Below, in pieces: positions 22,200-32,359 of a DNA stretch of 64,000 nt. The position numbers were made by a program, and so were the translations under genes. The notes under the pieces are model-generated. The model saw nothing but the letters and a program-made list of their open reading frames with translations, was not told where the DNA came from and ran no database searches. The stretch is from Aquarana catesbeiana (Eukaryota > Chordata > Amphibia > Anura > Ranidae): assembly GCF_042186555.1 (NCBI RefSeq), contig NC_133326.1, forward strand, positions 590,380,574-590,444,573, given 5' to 3'. Position 1 is the stretch's first letter; every line of letters starts with the position of its first letter.

Positions 22200-24267
22200 T
22201 TACACATTGTCTGGCATATTGATAGCCCCCCTACCTGCAAAGAATTCAAGGTATCTTAGCCGGACATCACAGGCACTCAGGTGGGGCAAGCCAGGATGGC
22301 CACTTTCAAGCGCCGTCAGGGTTGGTTCATTTTGAATTCTGGCCTCAGGCCCAACTGAGCTAGCATAGTTGGCAGAATGTTGCCATAAAAAGTTGTGTAG
22401 AACACAGCACGCCAGGATAATGTGATTCAGTTTGTACTCCGCCATATGTATGGGTATAAGAAATAGGCGGAACCGGCTGGCCATGATTCCAAATGTGTTC
22501 TCCACCACTCTTCTGGCTCTGGCCAGCCGGTAATTAAAAACCCTCTGGTCCAGGGTGAGGGTCCTCATCGGGAATGGCCACATAAGATGGTCCCCCAGCC
22601 CAAAAGCTTCATCCGCAACGAAGACGAACGGGAGTCCTTCCACATTGTCTTCTGGAGGTGGCAAGTCCAAGCTGCCATTCTGGAGCCGACACCACCGCCA
22701 ACATCACAATACTATTGAACCCCTTATAATTATAATAGTACGACCCCGAGTTGGGTGGTGGGATGATGTGGACGTGTTTCCCATCAATTGCCCCTCCACA
22801 GTTAGGAAAGTCCCACTTCTGGGCAAAGTGGGAGGCCACAGTCTGCCATTCCTGTGGCGTGGAAGGAAACTGTGGAGTAAAACAAAAGAAAATTAGTCTT
22901 TTTGCACATAATCATGGAAAGCAGATTAGACACAAACGTTCTTGGCCAACATCAAGATACCATTTATTTATGGGAATTTTTAAAGACCAAAGTATAAGGT
23001 ACACCTATCAGATCCCCCCTCTCATGGGCCATTTCTAACATTATGGGGGGGGGGGGCTCTTGGACAGGTAACCCTCTCCACTTCATTGAGACATGAATGC
23101 CTATATAATGTGTATTACTTTGAACAGACCCTCCTTAGTTATACTATTGGCAGCCCACTGGACAGGTAAGAAGTGTCATAATACAAAGATATAAATAAAC
23201 ACTGTACACATTTTAGCACATTTGGACATTCTACTATTACCTATCAAGATAATAATAGGATACCAAAACTTTAAACAGTACCATTTGAAAGTATACAGGC
23301 AGGCCCTTGCACTACATGCTTTGGGGAATTCATCCATAAATCTGAGCACAGAAGAGATGGGTATAGTGTGTATGGGTTTGGCAAAGTCAGCAGATAGATG
23401 ATTGAGGATAGATAGAGAATTGGTATCAGCTGACTTAGCAGTTGGGGGGAGGGAGGGTTCAAAATGATTTGGGGACCCACCAAAAAAAGCCTCTGGCACT
23501 CTGCCTGAATTTGAAGCACCAATCACATTTCAAAACATTTTAGGGGTGTTTGGGGTAAAGCACTACTATGGAGCTGATAAAATACATTGTTAAGTGACTA
23601 CATGAGGTGAATATAGGGCAGGAGACCATGCTGGGGAGGTAGGTGAAGGCAAATATGTATGAAGGACAACAAAAATAATTACATAAAAATCCATCATGCA
23701 TGAGGACAAAGGGAACATTCACAGAATATTACAATCATGGTAATTAGGGAATGAGGAAAGAAATACAATATATTAGCAAACATTATATACAATAAAATGT
23801 GATATTAAAGGATAAAAATCTTACCTTAATATACTCCTTCTGCAGGACCTGGATGATGGCAGAACAGGTCTCTGGGATAATGATCCCAGGAGCCTGGGGG
23901 GAGATGCCTGTCGAGAACTTCAAGTCCTGCAGGCTTCTCCCCGTCGCCAAGTACCGCAGGGTGGCTCCGGAGTGATGGCTTGCCTCATGCAGGTATCCTG
24001 CCTGCTAATATAGGGGGTCAGCAAAGCCAACAAACGGTGAAATACAGGGTCCGTCATCCGGAGAAAGTTCCTGAAATCATCAGGATTATTCTCACGGATC
24101 TCACGGAGCAAAGGCATATGACAGAACTGGTCACACTGAAGCAACCAATTCTTGGTCCATGAACTCCTCCCCACCCTGTTCATGGACTGGACTTGTGTCA
24201 AGGTCAGGACCCCAACACCACAACCACGCACGGCACGAACTCTACGAGGAGTACGTATACACAACAT
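22200..24267 (-). pseudogene. Harbinger DDE transposase, two exons, broken
   Basis: Exon 1 runs from ATG at 24267 to 23825 (donor GTAAGA). It encodes the N-terminal region with RENNPDDFRNFLRMTDPVFH, then ATLRYLATGRSLQDLKFSTG after a one-base frameshift near 23972. Exon 2 (22869-22200, acceptor ACTCCACAG) holds the DDE domain: GGAIDGKHVHIIPPP (first Asp), FVFVADEAFGL (second Asp) and ARRVVENTFGIMASRFR (Glu, about 37 residues after the second Asp). HIILACCVLHNF follows, as in HARBI1-type enzymes. Between AVVSA and NGSLDLPPPEDN, near 22680, about 35 expected residues are missing and the frame changes, so this copy has an internal deletion. The intron is 23824-22870. Catalytic residues remain but the protein is not functional. 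Confidence 0.88.
22884..23820. other. transposase intron
   Basis: Non-coding sequence between the two transposase exons. It contains a G run near 23045-23056 and nothing else I can classify. Confidence 0.6.
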
Positions 24268-26564
24268 GGCTACAAAACGGTCGACTGCTCAGAACGAAGT
24301 AACAGAACGCACTGAAGAACAGCAAGGCCTGTGAAGAGCGACCTGAAAAACATTAATGAACGAACAAGAACACAATGACTCAGATAAGTCACGCGTAGCT
24401 TGCTTGCACGCACTGAAGAGCAGATACAAACCCACAAGCACAAACTGAATAGCAGAAAACGATCTGAAAACCACGAGTCTGAAAAATCACGAATCGTCTC
24501 TCACCAAACTTTTACTAACACGAGATTAGCAAAAGGAGCCCAAAGGGTGCTGCGCTTGGTTCTGAAATGGCCTTTTCTAGTCTCGTCGTCGTACGTGGTG
24601 TACGTCACCTCGTTCTTAGCGAGCGGAAATTCCGACAACTTTGTGCGACCATGTGTACGCAAAACAAGTTTGAGCCAAAATCCGTCGGAAAAAATCCATG
24701 GATTTTGTTGTCGGAATGTCCGGGCAATGTCCGATCGTGTGTAGGGGGCATTAGTTTTCCCACCCTCTGCAGCTATAACAGCTTCAACTCTTCTAGGAAG
24801 GCTTTCCACAAGGATTAGGAGTGTGTCTATGGGAATGTTTGACCATTCTTCCAGAAGTGCATTTGTGAGGTCAAGCACTACTGTGGACAAGAAGGCCTGC
24901 TTTACAGTCTGCTCCAATTCTTGCTTTGTGCACTGGTTAGAGGAGGGGGGATCATGGTGTGGGGTTATTTTACAGGGGGTGGACTTGGCCTCTTATTTCC
25001 AGTGAAAGGAACTCTTAACCACTTAAGGACCAGCCTTGTTTTGGAATTTAGTTGTTTACATGTTTAAAACAGTTTGTTTTGCTAGAAAATTTCGTAGAAC
25101 CCCCAAACATTATATATTGTTTTTTTTCTAACACCCTAGAGAATAAAAAAACACACAGAAACTCCGCGCTTAGGGGTAAGAAAGAGAGAGAAAAAGGTAT
25201 GCAGCCTCCCCTAATAACCCCACAAGCGGGCTAATCAGTATAAGTAAATAAAGGATGGGGTGAATGGCGCTCCCTTTTAGGGGGGTGTGTGAACTCAATG
25301 TGCAACAGCAATACTATTGAGATGATAAACAAATATTGTAAATGACCCCTAATAAAAATTCCTGGTGCAAACTAATCATACAGTGAAAAAATCATACGGT
25401 GAACAAAAATCAGCAATAAAACCAGTTGGAATTATTTAAACCATCAGTAAATAGTATATGACACCAGCATATATTCTGATGTGATCTGCAGTGCTAAACT
25501 ATTGTGCAGTCCATACAAAAAAATTATGCGTATATAAAAAACTGTTATTGCAAGGAAAGTGAGAAAGTCTGCAATACTCCAAAGATTTGGTTTAGCAGAA
25601 AAAAATATGGCTCCCCACTCACCAGCTCCTTATACCCCCGCAGGGGTGACAGGCAATATGGAATATCATAGGAAGTTCTCCAGATAGTTCCCTATGGTCC
25701 ATTTGGCAATAGCTCCTGGTACCACTATCCCAAGACTTTCGGATCGATCATCTGTTCATCACAGCCTCTGTTACCATATCCAGGGAAAGGATCTCCAGAG
25801 ATAAGTCCTAATATGAAGAGATAACACTCCATAGTGTAGTATGTTTAAATAAAATGCTTTTATTAAAATACCCATAAAACAAAAGTACTTCCCAAAAGGG
25901 AATAACAGGATACCAGGAAAATCCGCCTTGCAGTGTGCGGTCCAGCTGTGTTTCAGGCTCCCTGGCTCCGTACCGGAAGTGACGTAAGTGCGTAGCCCCG
26001 TCTTACGCATTTCATCATCGACGTTTTCAAAGGTGGCGCCATCTTGCTACACCTCACAGTATATGTAGCGAGCGGACATGCAAGATCCTCCCTTCTTCCA
26101 TTGCTGCGAAGGACATGATTGGATAATCAGGATGAACTGGAGCCTCCCCCAGAGATAAACCCTCTTAGAGAGTGGGGGAGCATAAGCGTCCATCTAAACT
26201 AAATGGGATGGGTTGAGTTTAGATTGTCACCAGATTTCTTGGAATTTTTTTGCAACATATTTTTTTCTGCTAAACCAAATCTTTGGAGTATTGCAGACTT
26301 TCTCACTTTCTATGCAATAACAGTTTTTTATATACGCATATTTTTTTTGTATGGACTGCACAATAGTTTAGCCCTGCAGATCACATCAGAATATATGCTG
26401 GTGTCAGTGAACTATTTACTGATGGTTTAAATAATTCCAACTGGTTTTATTGCTGATTTTTGTTCACCGTATGATTTTTTCACTGTATGATTAGTTTGCA
26501 CCAGGCATTTTTATTAGGGGTCATTTACAATATGTGTTTATCATCTCAATAGTATTGCTGTTGC

Positions 26565-26708
26565 GGGGGCGTGGCCAGCAGCCGAGGTGAATGGCCGCAG
26601 TGTGAGAGAGCTCTGATACCCGCGGGCACACCGGAGCTCATAGAGCGACTCTAGAGCCTCTAAAAGCAGCGATTTTCGCCTCTACCAGGTCGGGCACACA
26701 CTGGGAAC
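26565..26708 (+). promoter_or_regulatory. LINE 5' UTR, presumed internal promoter
   Basis: 144 bp of GC-rich sequence from GGGGGCGTGGCCAGCAGCC to the ORF1 ATG. Complete LINEs carry their promoter here. This is inference from position; no TATA box is visible. Confidence 0.5.
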
Positions 26709-27854
26709 ATGTCCAGGAAGCGAAAAGATACCGGGAAGATCAGCAGAATGACGGACTTTTACATGCTTCCCCACAGCACACAGTCCCAAGATGGCGCCGG
26801 TAAGCATAACGGCGGAGAGCGTGGCAGGCTCTCCAGCTACAACAACAGCAACTCACAGCGCTCCATACCCCATTCTCACAAGGGACACAAGGAGAAATAC
26901 ACTAACTCCCAGACATCTTCCTCTTCGTCCAGCCCAGTCAAAGCAAAACAACAACACCTGCAGGGAGATAACATGGCTGAAGAAGAAACAGACACATCTC
27001 TTAATGACACCAGGGAGCTCCAGGACTCCATCCTGGAATTTCCTACCAAAAACCAGCCGGTCATTGACACAACCTTAAAGGACATGTTAGTGTCCCTCCG
27101 TAGCACCCTCCATGCGGACATATTAACCCTTACAAGCCATTTTAAGACAGAATTAAAAGCTGTCAACAATAGGGTTACTCATATAGAACACAAAATGGGA
27201 GAATTTGCGGGTGCTATAAATGAAGTGATTGATGCTCATAATGAAAAAGACGAAGAAATACACCAACTAAAGTCCAAAATGGCCGACCTCGAAGATCGTT
27301 CGAGGAGAAATAATATAAAAATCAGGGGGATACCCGAGACGGTAAAACCACCAGACCTAAACGCTTACTTTCAGAATATCCTGCAAGAAATGCTTCCTGA
27401 CGCTACAATGACAGATCTATCTATAGACAGGATTCATAGACTGCCGAAACCTAAACATCTACCTGATCATCTACCAAGAGACACAATAGCAAGGATTCAC
27501 TTCTATCAAACTAAAGAGAAGTTTCTTCAATGCATGAGAAATTCTGACAACGCACTACCATGCATCCAAGGCCTCTCCTTCTTTACTGATCTATCGGCAT
27601 ATACAATGCAAAGAAGGAAGAATCTGGCCACTATCACCAAACCGTTAAGGAATCACCACATCGCTTATAGATGGGCCTATCCAGCAAAGCTGCTCATTAC
27701 AAAAGATGGGAAAACGTTCCCTATCCAGACAGTGGAAGATGGCATATGGTTACTGAAAGACTGGAACATCCTGGACAAGGCGGAGGATCCACCATCAAGT
27801 GCCTCATCTCCACGTCTACATTCTCACACCTGGCCACAAGATGCAACTGACTGA
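26709..27854 (+). CDS. LINE ORF1 protein (L1 ORF1p-like), 381 aa
   Basis: This is an RNA-binding chaperone that coats LINE RNA in the cytoplasmic particle. Residues 1-115 are a Ser/Lys-rich, low-complexity head with SSSSSSPVKAKQQ. Residues about 125-195 form a heptad-like coiled coil (VNNRVTHIEHKMGEF, DEEIHQLKSKMADLEDRSRR), expected to trimerise. An RRM-like domain begins at about 197 with RRNNIKIRGIPE and includes IDRIHRLPKPK. The C-terminal domain spans about 260-350 (ARIHFYQTKEKFLQC, AKLLITKDGKTF). The ATG at 26709 is the first in the LINE and the frame is uninterrupted. The length fits L1-type ORF1 proteins. Not a gag-knuckle type: no CCHC is seen. Confidence 0.92.
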   Translation: MSRKRKDTGKISRMTDFYMLPHSTQSQDGAGKHNGGERGRLSSYNNSNSQRSIPHSHKGHKEKYTNSQTSSSSSSPVKAKQQHLQGDNMAEEETDTSLNDTRELQDSILEFPTKNQPVIDTTLKDMLVSLRSTLHADILTLTSHFKTELKAVNNRVTHIEHKMGEFAGAINEVIDAHNEKDEEIHQLKSKMADLEDRSRRNNIKIRGIPETVKPPDLNAYFQNILQEMLPDATMTDLSIDRIHRLPKPKHLPDHLPRDTIARIHFYQTKEKFLQCMRNSDNALPCIQGLSFFTDLSAYTMQRRKNLATITKPLRNHHIAYRWAYPAKLLITKDGKTFPIQTVEDGIWLLKDWNILDKAEDPPSSASSPRLHSHTWPQDATD

Positions 27855-28207
27855 GGCTAAAATTACAAGTAACCACCAATTTACGAAGTTGTGCTCCGGT
27901 GCGCCCGTGGAACGTTATTCAGTTCTCCTTTCGCTCCTGAGAAGTTACGGGATAATATCCCACCAGATTCAGTTGAATCGTTACAGTTTTTCTTTGTTAA
28001 GAACTATTCTTTCTTTTTAATTTTAATTGGAGATTTTTCAATTTTGCCGTATTAATCTCTGAAAGAATACATTCACAGCTTCACAGCATTTGGACTCTGG
28101 CTCACTATTAAAAGAACTTTCGCACAAGCAATCTTACTGCAATACACATTTCAACAGGACAAACAACCCAAAAGGATTTCCTAAACCCACTTCTCAAGAT
28201 TAACATC

Positions 28208-31200
28208 ATGGGATTTAAAATCTCCTCGTTTAACGTTCGCGGACTGAACAGCCCTCAAAAGAGATCAATGCTTTGGAAAGAAGCCCGACTCCTACAGAGT
28301 GACATTCTTTGTCTTCAAGAGACCCACTTCTCGGCATCCAAACCTCCGAAATTCTCCCATCAGAACTTTCCCACTATCATCTGCTCCAATGCCCCAAAGA
28401 AGAAGAGAGGAGTGGCAATCCTCATCAAAGACACTATTTCCTTTCGTCAGATCTACAAGGATGTAGATGTAATGGGTAGATATATTATATTGGTTGGTGA
28501 GGTAAACAACACAATATACACTATAGTAAATGTCTACTTACCTAATGTGAAACAAATTTCCTTGTTGAACAGAATTTGGAAACGGGTACGTGAGGTGCGA
28601 GAGGGGTACACCATAATTTGTGGAGACTTCAATGCTATTCCAAACAAAACTCTAGATGTCTCGGCCGAGACCCCGAAAAGTCGGGAAAGAGTGACCCTTT
28701 CGCGCTTCATGGCCTCAGAAAGTCTACATGACGTGTGGAGATGTCAACACTCGACAGAGCGGGATTATTCCTACTTCTCGAGTGTACATCGCACATACTC
28801 AAGAATTGATTTCTTTTTGGTGGATAAATTTCTGTTACAAAATATTAGTATGTCCAGCGTACACAATATTACATGGTCAGACCATGCTCCGGTTTCCATT
28901 ATGGTGGAGGGATCTCGCACTGAGACAAGAGCAAATAGATGGAGAAATGATACCTTTCTTTTTTCACATCCAGACCACAAACATACAATTAATAAAGAAC
29001 TACACGAGTTCTTCAAAAATAACACCGGTTCAGTGCCAGATCCCTTTACGGTCTGGAATTGTCATAAAGCCTACATAAGAGGCATCCTCATGAAAATGAG
29101 CAGTGTAGCTAAAAAGCAAAGAAACAAAAAATTAAATGACCTACTCCTTCAAATAAAAAACCTAGAGTCAATAAACAAAAAAGCTCCAGATCCCAAAACC
29201 AGCTCACAATTAGACCAACTCAGACATGATCTCAGAATACTACTTATCTCCCAACACAAACATATAGTTAAAAAATGGAAAGCAAATTATTACAGTCAGG
29301 GAAATAAAGCAGGTAAATTACTAGCAAATCAAGTAAAGGAAAAAACCATCAAACAAAAAATTCCATTTATCTTCCACCCAAACACAGGCATTAGGTTATC
29401 CAATCCAAAAGATATTGCTAATGCTTTTAGAGATTACTATAATAATCTATACAATCTGAAAGACGACACTACAAACCACCAACCATCCCCTGAGATGATC
29501 CAGAAATTTTTGGATTCTATATCATTGCCCAAATTGAATTTAGACCAATTACAATATATTAACGCACCAATCTCTATGTCCGAATTAAATAAAACAATTC
29601 TATCCCTCCCTAACAACAAATCGCCAGGCCCAGACGGTTTTTCAGCAGAATATTATCGGACATTTCACTCCATACTAGGCCCACACCTAATTAATATATA
29701 TGCAACAGCCATTTCTACATCCTCATTCCCCCCAGAAATGTTAACCGCCACAATTGTGACTCTACCCAAACCTGGGAAATCTCTTGACACCCCACAAAAC
29801 TTCAGGCCTATATCCTTGCTAAATGTAGACCTGAAGATATACGCAAAGATCATAGCCAACAGATTGGCACAATTCCTGCCCACATTAGTTAAACATGATC
29901 AAGTTGGGTTTATCCCAGGCCGTCAGGCACCAGATGCAACACGCAGAATTATTAACCTACTTCACGCAGCGGAATCCTCGGGTACGCCTTCTCTGCTTCT
30001 ATCATTAGATGCAGAGAAGGCCTTTGATAGGATCCACTGGGGATATCTGAGACTTGTTTTGGACAAGTTTGGCTTCTCAGGGGAAATAAATTCAGCCATT
30101 CTAGCACTATATACCAACCCCTCTGCGATGGTATACACAGAAGGAATGTTCTCAGATAGTTTTAATATCACCAACGGGACAAGACAGGGCTGCCCTTTAT
30201 CCCCCATCATTTTTGCTTTATTAATGGAACCCCTAGCCGAAAAAATTAGATCACACCCAGAAATTTCAGGTATCAAAATCTCCAAAGAGGCGCACACCAT
30301 ATCACTTTTCGCGGATGATGTGATTCTATCTCTTTCTAATCCCAGCACCTCTTTACAAACAGTACACAATATTTTAAACCACTTTAATCAAATTTCATAC
30401 TACAAAGTTAACGCTTCCAAATCCAACCTACTTGCCATGAACATAGAAGAGAAACTACGTAATTCCCTATCATCACGCTTTCCGTATCCATGGGCAGACA
30501 AACCTATCCAATACTTAGGGATCCAATTGACGACACCAAGCAGCAACCTATTTAAAGTGAATCTAGCTCCATTCATTTCCTCCATCCAACCAGAACTAAA
30601 TAGATTAAAGTCCTTTTGTTTGTCTTGGATGGGAAGACTGGCAGCATATAAAATGCTTATTCTACCAAGAATACTGTATTATTTTAGAGCTCTTCCAATC
30701 TCTATACCAGCAAAATTCTTTACAACAGCCCAATCGCAACTACATAAATTTGTATGGGCAGACAAAAAACCGAGATGCTCGCGGTCTTATCTTTCGAAAC
30801 ATAAAAAGGCAGGTGGAATGGGACTCCCAATTTTAAGAGACTACTTCGCTGCTTCCATACTAGATCAAACAAAATATTGGTTTCAAACACAGTCCTCTAA
30901 ACATTGGGCCACTATAGAACAAGCCTGGATGAACCCAAATTCTCTGAGATCCACATTACTAGCATACTCTTTTTCAAACACTTGCCTCAAATCTAATTAC
31001 CCTACCATACAATTAGTACTAAATACATGGAAGAAATTCTGTTCTGAAGTAAGACACAATACAGACCTTACAGAAATTCCCACCCCGCTTAACTCATTAT
31101 GCACACATATTACAGATTTAAATACAAAACAATGGGAACATAAAGGAATAACCCTAATCTCAGATATGTACGACCGAGAAAAATTAATTCCCTTCAACAC

Positions 31201-31975
31201 TCTAGCCCAAAAATACTCTCTTCCTACATCTGACTATTACATGTACATAAGAATCACAACATTCCTAAAATCTCACCAGATGCAACCTATTAAAATTCCA
31301 CATAAGGCATGGGCATACTGGAACGACAAATCTATCCCAAGAAAAGGAATTTCCTTATTCTATACTTTAATACAACAAAAAGAATCATACATTAAATTGC
31401 CAGCACATCAAAAATGGGAGTCAGAACTCTCTATGTCCTTCTCAGAAAAACAATGGCTAGAAGCTATTAAATCCAATAACAGTTTCACGAGATCTACAGC
31501 ATACTGGGAGACAACCCAAAAACTACTACTTAGATGGTACTACACCCCCTATCTAACTGCAAAATTCTCCAATATCGGCTCCAACGAATGCTGGAGAGGA
31601 TGCGGTAGAGTGGGTACCCTTCTTCACATGATATGGGAATGCCCAAACTTGCGGAGCTTCTGGAGAGCAATATTCAAATTAATATCAAAAATTACAGGCT
31701 TTATAAGGAAAGGTGAAGCAGAATTAGCCATTTTAAGCATACACATAGACCAATACCCTCCTGCTCTCAGACCAATAGTGATACAAATTCTGATGGCAGC
31801 TAGATTGACAATCACTAGCAAATGGAAATCTAACAGCTCACCGAATATTAGTGATGTTACTAGGAAAATTGATGAGGCTTTCAAATACGAACAAATTATG
31901 GCAAATACACAGGGAAACACAAACCGTTTTTACAAACAATGGGATCCTTGGATTAGTTTCAGGAAAATTACATAG
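28208..31975 (+). CDS. LINE ORF2 protein: endonuclease and reverse transcriptase, 1255 aa
   Basis: This is the replication enzyme of the LINE. It nicks target DNA and primes reverse transcription there. The N-terminal apurinic-type endonuclease (residues 1-235) shows SSFNVRGL, LQETHF (Glu38), GDFNAIP (Asp140, Asn142) and SDHAPVSI (Asp225, His226). The reverse transcriptase begins near residue 470 with NNKSPGPDGFSAEYY, then FRPISLLNVDLKIYAKI, GFIPGRQ, SLDAEKAFDRIHW, GTRQGCPLSP and the catalytic SLFADDVIL (Asp703, Asp704). A C-terminal Cys/His motif CWRGCGRVGTLLHMIWEC lies near 1128-1145. All key residues are present and there is no stop. Compare the FADN-mutated relative at 4348. Confidence 0.96.
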   Translation: MGFKISSFNVRGLNSPQKRSMLWKEARLLQSDILCLQETHFSASKPPKFSHQNFPTIICSNAPKKKRGVAILIKDTISFRQIYKDVDVMGRYIILVGEVNNTIYTIVNVYLPNVKQISLLNRIWKRVREVREGYTIICGDFNAIPNKTLDVSAETPKSRERVTLSRFMASESLHDVWRCQHSTERDYSYFSSVHRTYSRIDFFLVDKFLLQNISMSSVHNITWSDHAPVSIMVEGSRTETRANRWRNDTFLFSHPDHKHTINKELHEFFKNNTGSVPDPFTVWNCHKAYIRGILMKMSSVAKKQRNKKLNDLLLQIKNLESINKKAPDPKTSSQLDQLRHDLRILLISQHKHIVKKWKANYYSQGNKAGKLLANQVKEKTIKQKIPFIFHPNTGIRLSNPKDIANAFRDYYNNLYNLKDDTTNHQPSPEMIQKFLDSISLPKLNLDQLQYINAPISMSELNKTILSLPNNKSPGPDGFSAEYYRTFHSILGPHLINIYATAISTSSFPPEMLTATIVTLPKPGKSLDTPQNFRPISLLNVDLKIYAKIIANRLAQFLPTLVKHDQVGFIPGRQAPDATRRIINLLHAAESSGTPSLLLSLDAEKAFDRIHWGYLRLVLDKFGFSGEINSAILALYTNPSAMVYTEGMFSDSFNITNGTRQGCPLSPIIFALLMEPLAEKIRSHPEISGIKISKEAHTISLFADDVILSLSNPSTSLQTVHNILNHFNQISYYKVNASKSNLLAMNIEEKLRNSLSSRFPYPWADKPIQYLGIQLTTPSSNLFKVNLAPFISSIQPELNRLKSFCLSWMGRLAAYKMLILPRILYYFRALPISIPAKFFTTAQSQLHKFVWADKKPRCSRSYLSKHKKAGGMGLPILRDYFAASILDQTKYWFQTQSSKHWATIEQAWMNPNSLRSTLLAYSFSNTCLKSNYPTIQLVLNTWKKFCSEVRHNTDLTEIPTPLNSLCTHITDLNTKQWEHKGITLISDMYDREKLIPFNTLAQKYSLPTSDYYMYIRITTFLKSHQMQPIKIPHKAWAYWNDKSIPRKGISLFYTLIQQKESYIKLPAHQKWESELSMSFSEKQWLEAIKSNNSFTRSTAYWETTQKLLLRWYYTPYLTAKFSNIGSNECWRGCGRVGTLLHMIWECPNLRSFWRAIFKLISKITGFIRKGEAELAILSIHIDQYPPALRPIVIQILMAARLTITSKWKSNSSPNISDVTRKIDEAFKYEQIMANTQGNTNRFYKQWDPWISFRKIT

Positions 31976-32359
31976 AAAAAGTCTATGTGTACTCCCTTTC
32001 CCCTTGCTCTTTTTTTTTTTTTTTTTTTTTTCACGACTATGCAACAGGAGCCAGAGTCCTAACCTCCTTTGTTAATATTGTATTCTTTTCTGTTATCCCT
32101 TTTATTTTTTTTTATTATTTCTCATATATAATTTGAGATAAATAGTCTCCAATCTATTACTACATTGAGTGTTAATATGGTTGTTTGATTATAATCAATC
32201 TACGATTGTTTAGACATAAGCTGTGGTTTTAATTTAAAAGCTTATGGAGATATGTTAATAATCTTGCAGAACTGTGATAATATTTTTTGAAAATACCTTG
32301 CATGGTATAATATTGTGAATTATTTTCTTGAAAAACCTTCAATAAAAAAGATATTATAA
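31976..32359 (+). other. LINE 3' UTR and tail
   Basis: AT-rich, with a T-run (about 32010-32031) and terminal sequence CTTCAATAAAAAAGATATT. It ends in a short AT-rich tail rather than a long poly(A), then the TSD. Confidence 0.75.

Larger units (their letters stand above)
9427..24750. mobile_element. Harbinger element, about 7.05 kb without the nested hAT
   Basis: The ends are inverted: TGCCCCGTACACACGGTCGG at 9427 and the complement of GATCGTGTGTAGGGGGCA at 24750. The flanks are TAA (9424-9426) and TTA (24751-24753). Related uninterrupted Tc1 sequence supports an original TTA duplication with one mutated base; 3-bp T(W)A TSDs are usual for PIF/Harbinger. Three genes are inside: MADF protein (minus, 10459-11860), Myb/SANT-like protein (plus, 11973-21557) and DDE transposase (minus, 22200-24267). 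Both ends are dense in TCGGA/TCCGA words, candidate transposase-binding repeats. All three genes carry lesions, so this copy is not autonomous now. Confidence 0.88.
26565..32359 (+). mobile_element. full-length L1/Tx1-like LINE, 5.8 kb
   Basis: It is flanked by a perfect duplication ATAGTATTGCTGTTGC (26549-26564 and 32360-32375). The order is GC-rich 5' UTR starting GGGGGCGTGGCC (26565-26708), ORF1 (26709-27854), a 353-bp spacer, ORF2 (28208-31975), then a 3' UTR with a T-rich tract near 32010-32031 and an end CAATAAAAAAGATATTATAA. Both frames are open from end to end and the TSD is unmutated, which together indicate a recent insertion. Orientation is plus. The host site is one arm of the foldback element. 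Confidence 0.95.

Noticed and set aside
24313..24345. CTGAAGA, ACAG...CTGT, GAAGAG as another hammerhead core
   Set aside because: The position after GAA is G, not the conserved A, and flanks show no stem III; chance occurrence in the Harbinger 5' end.
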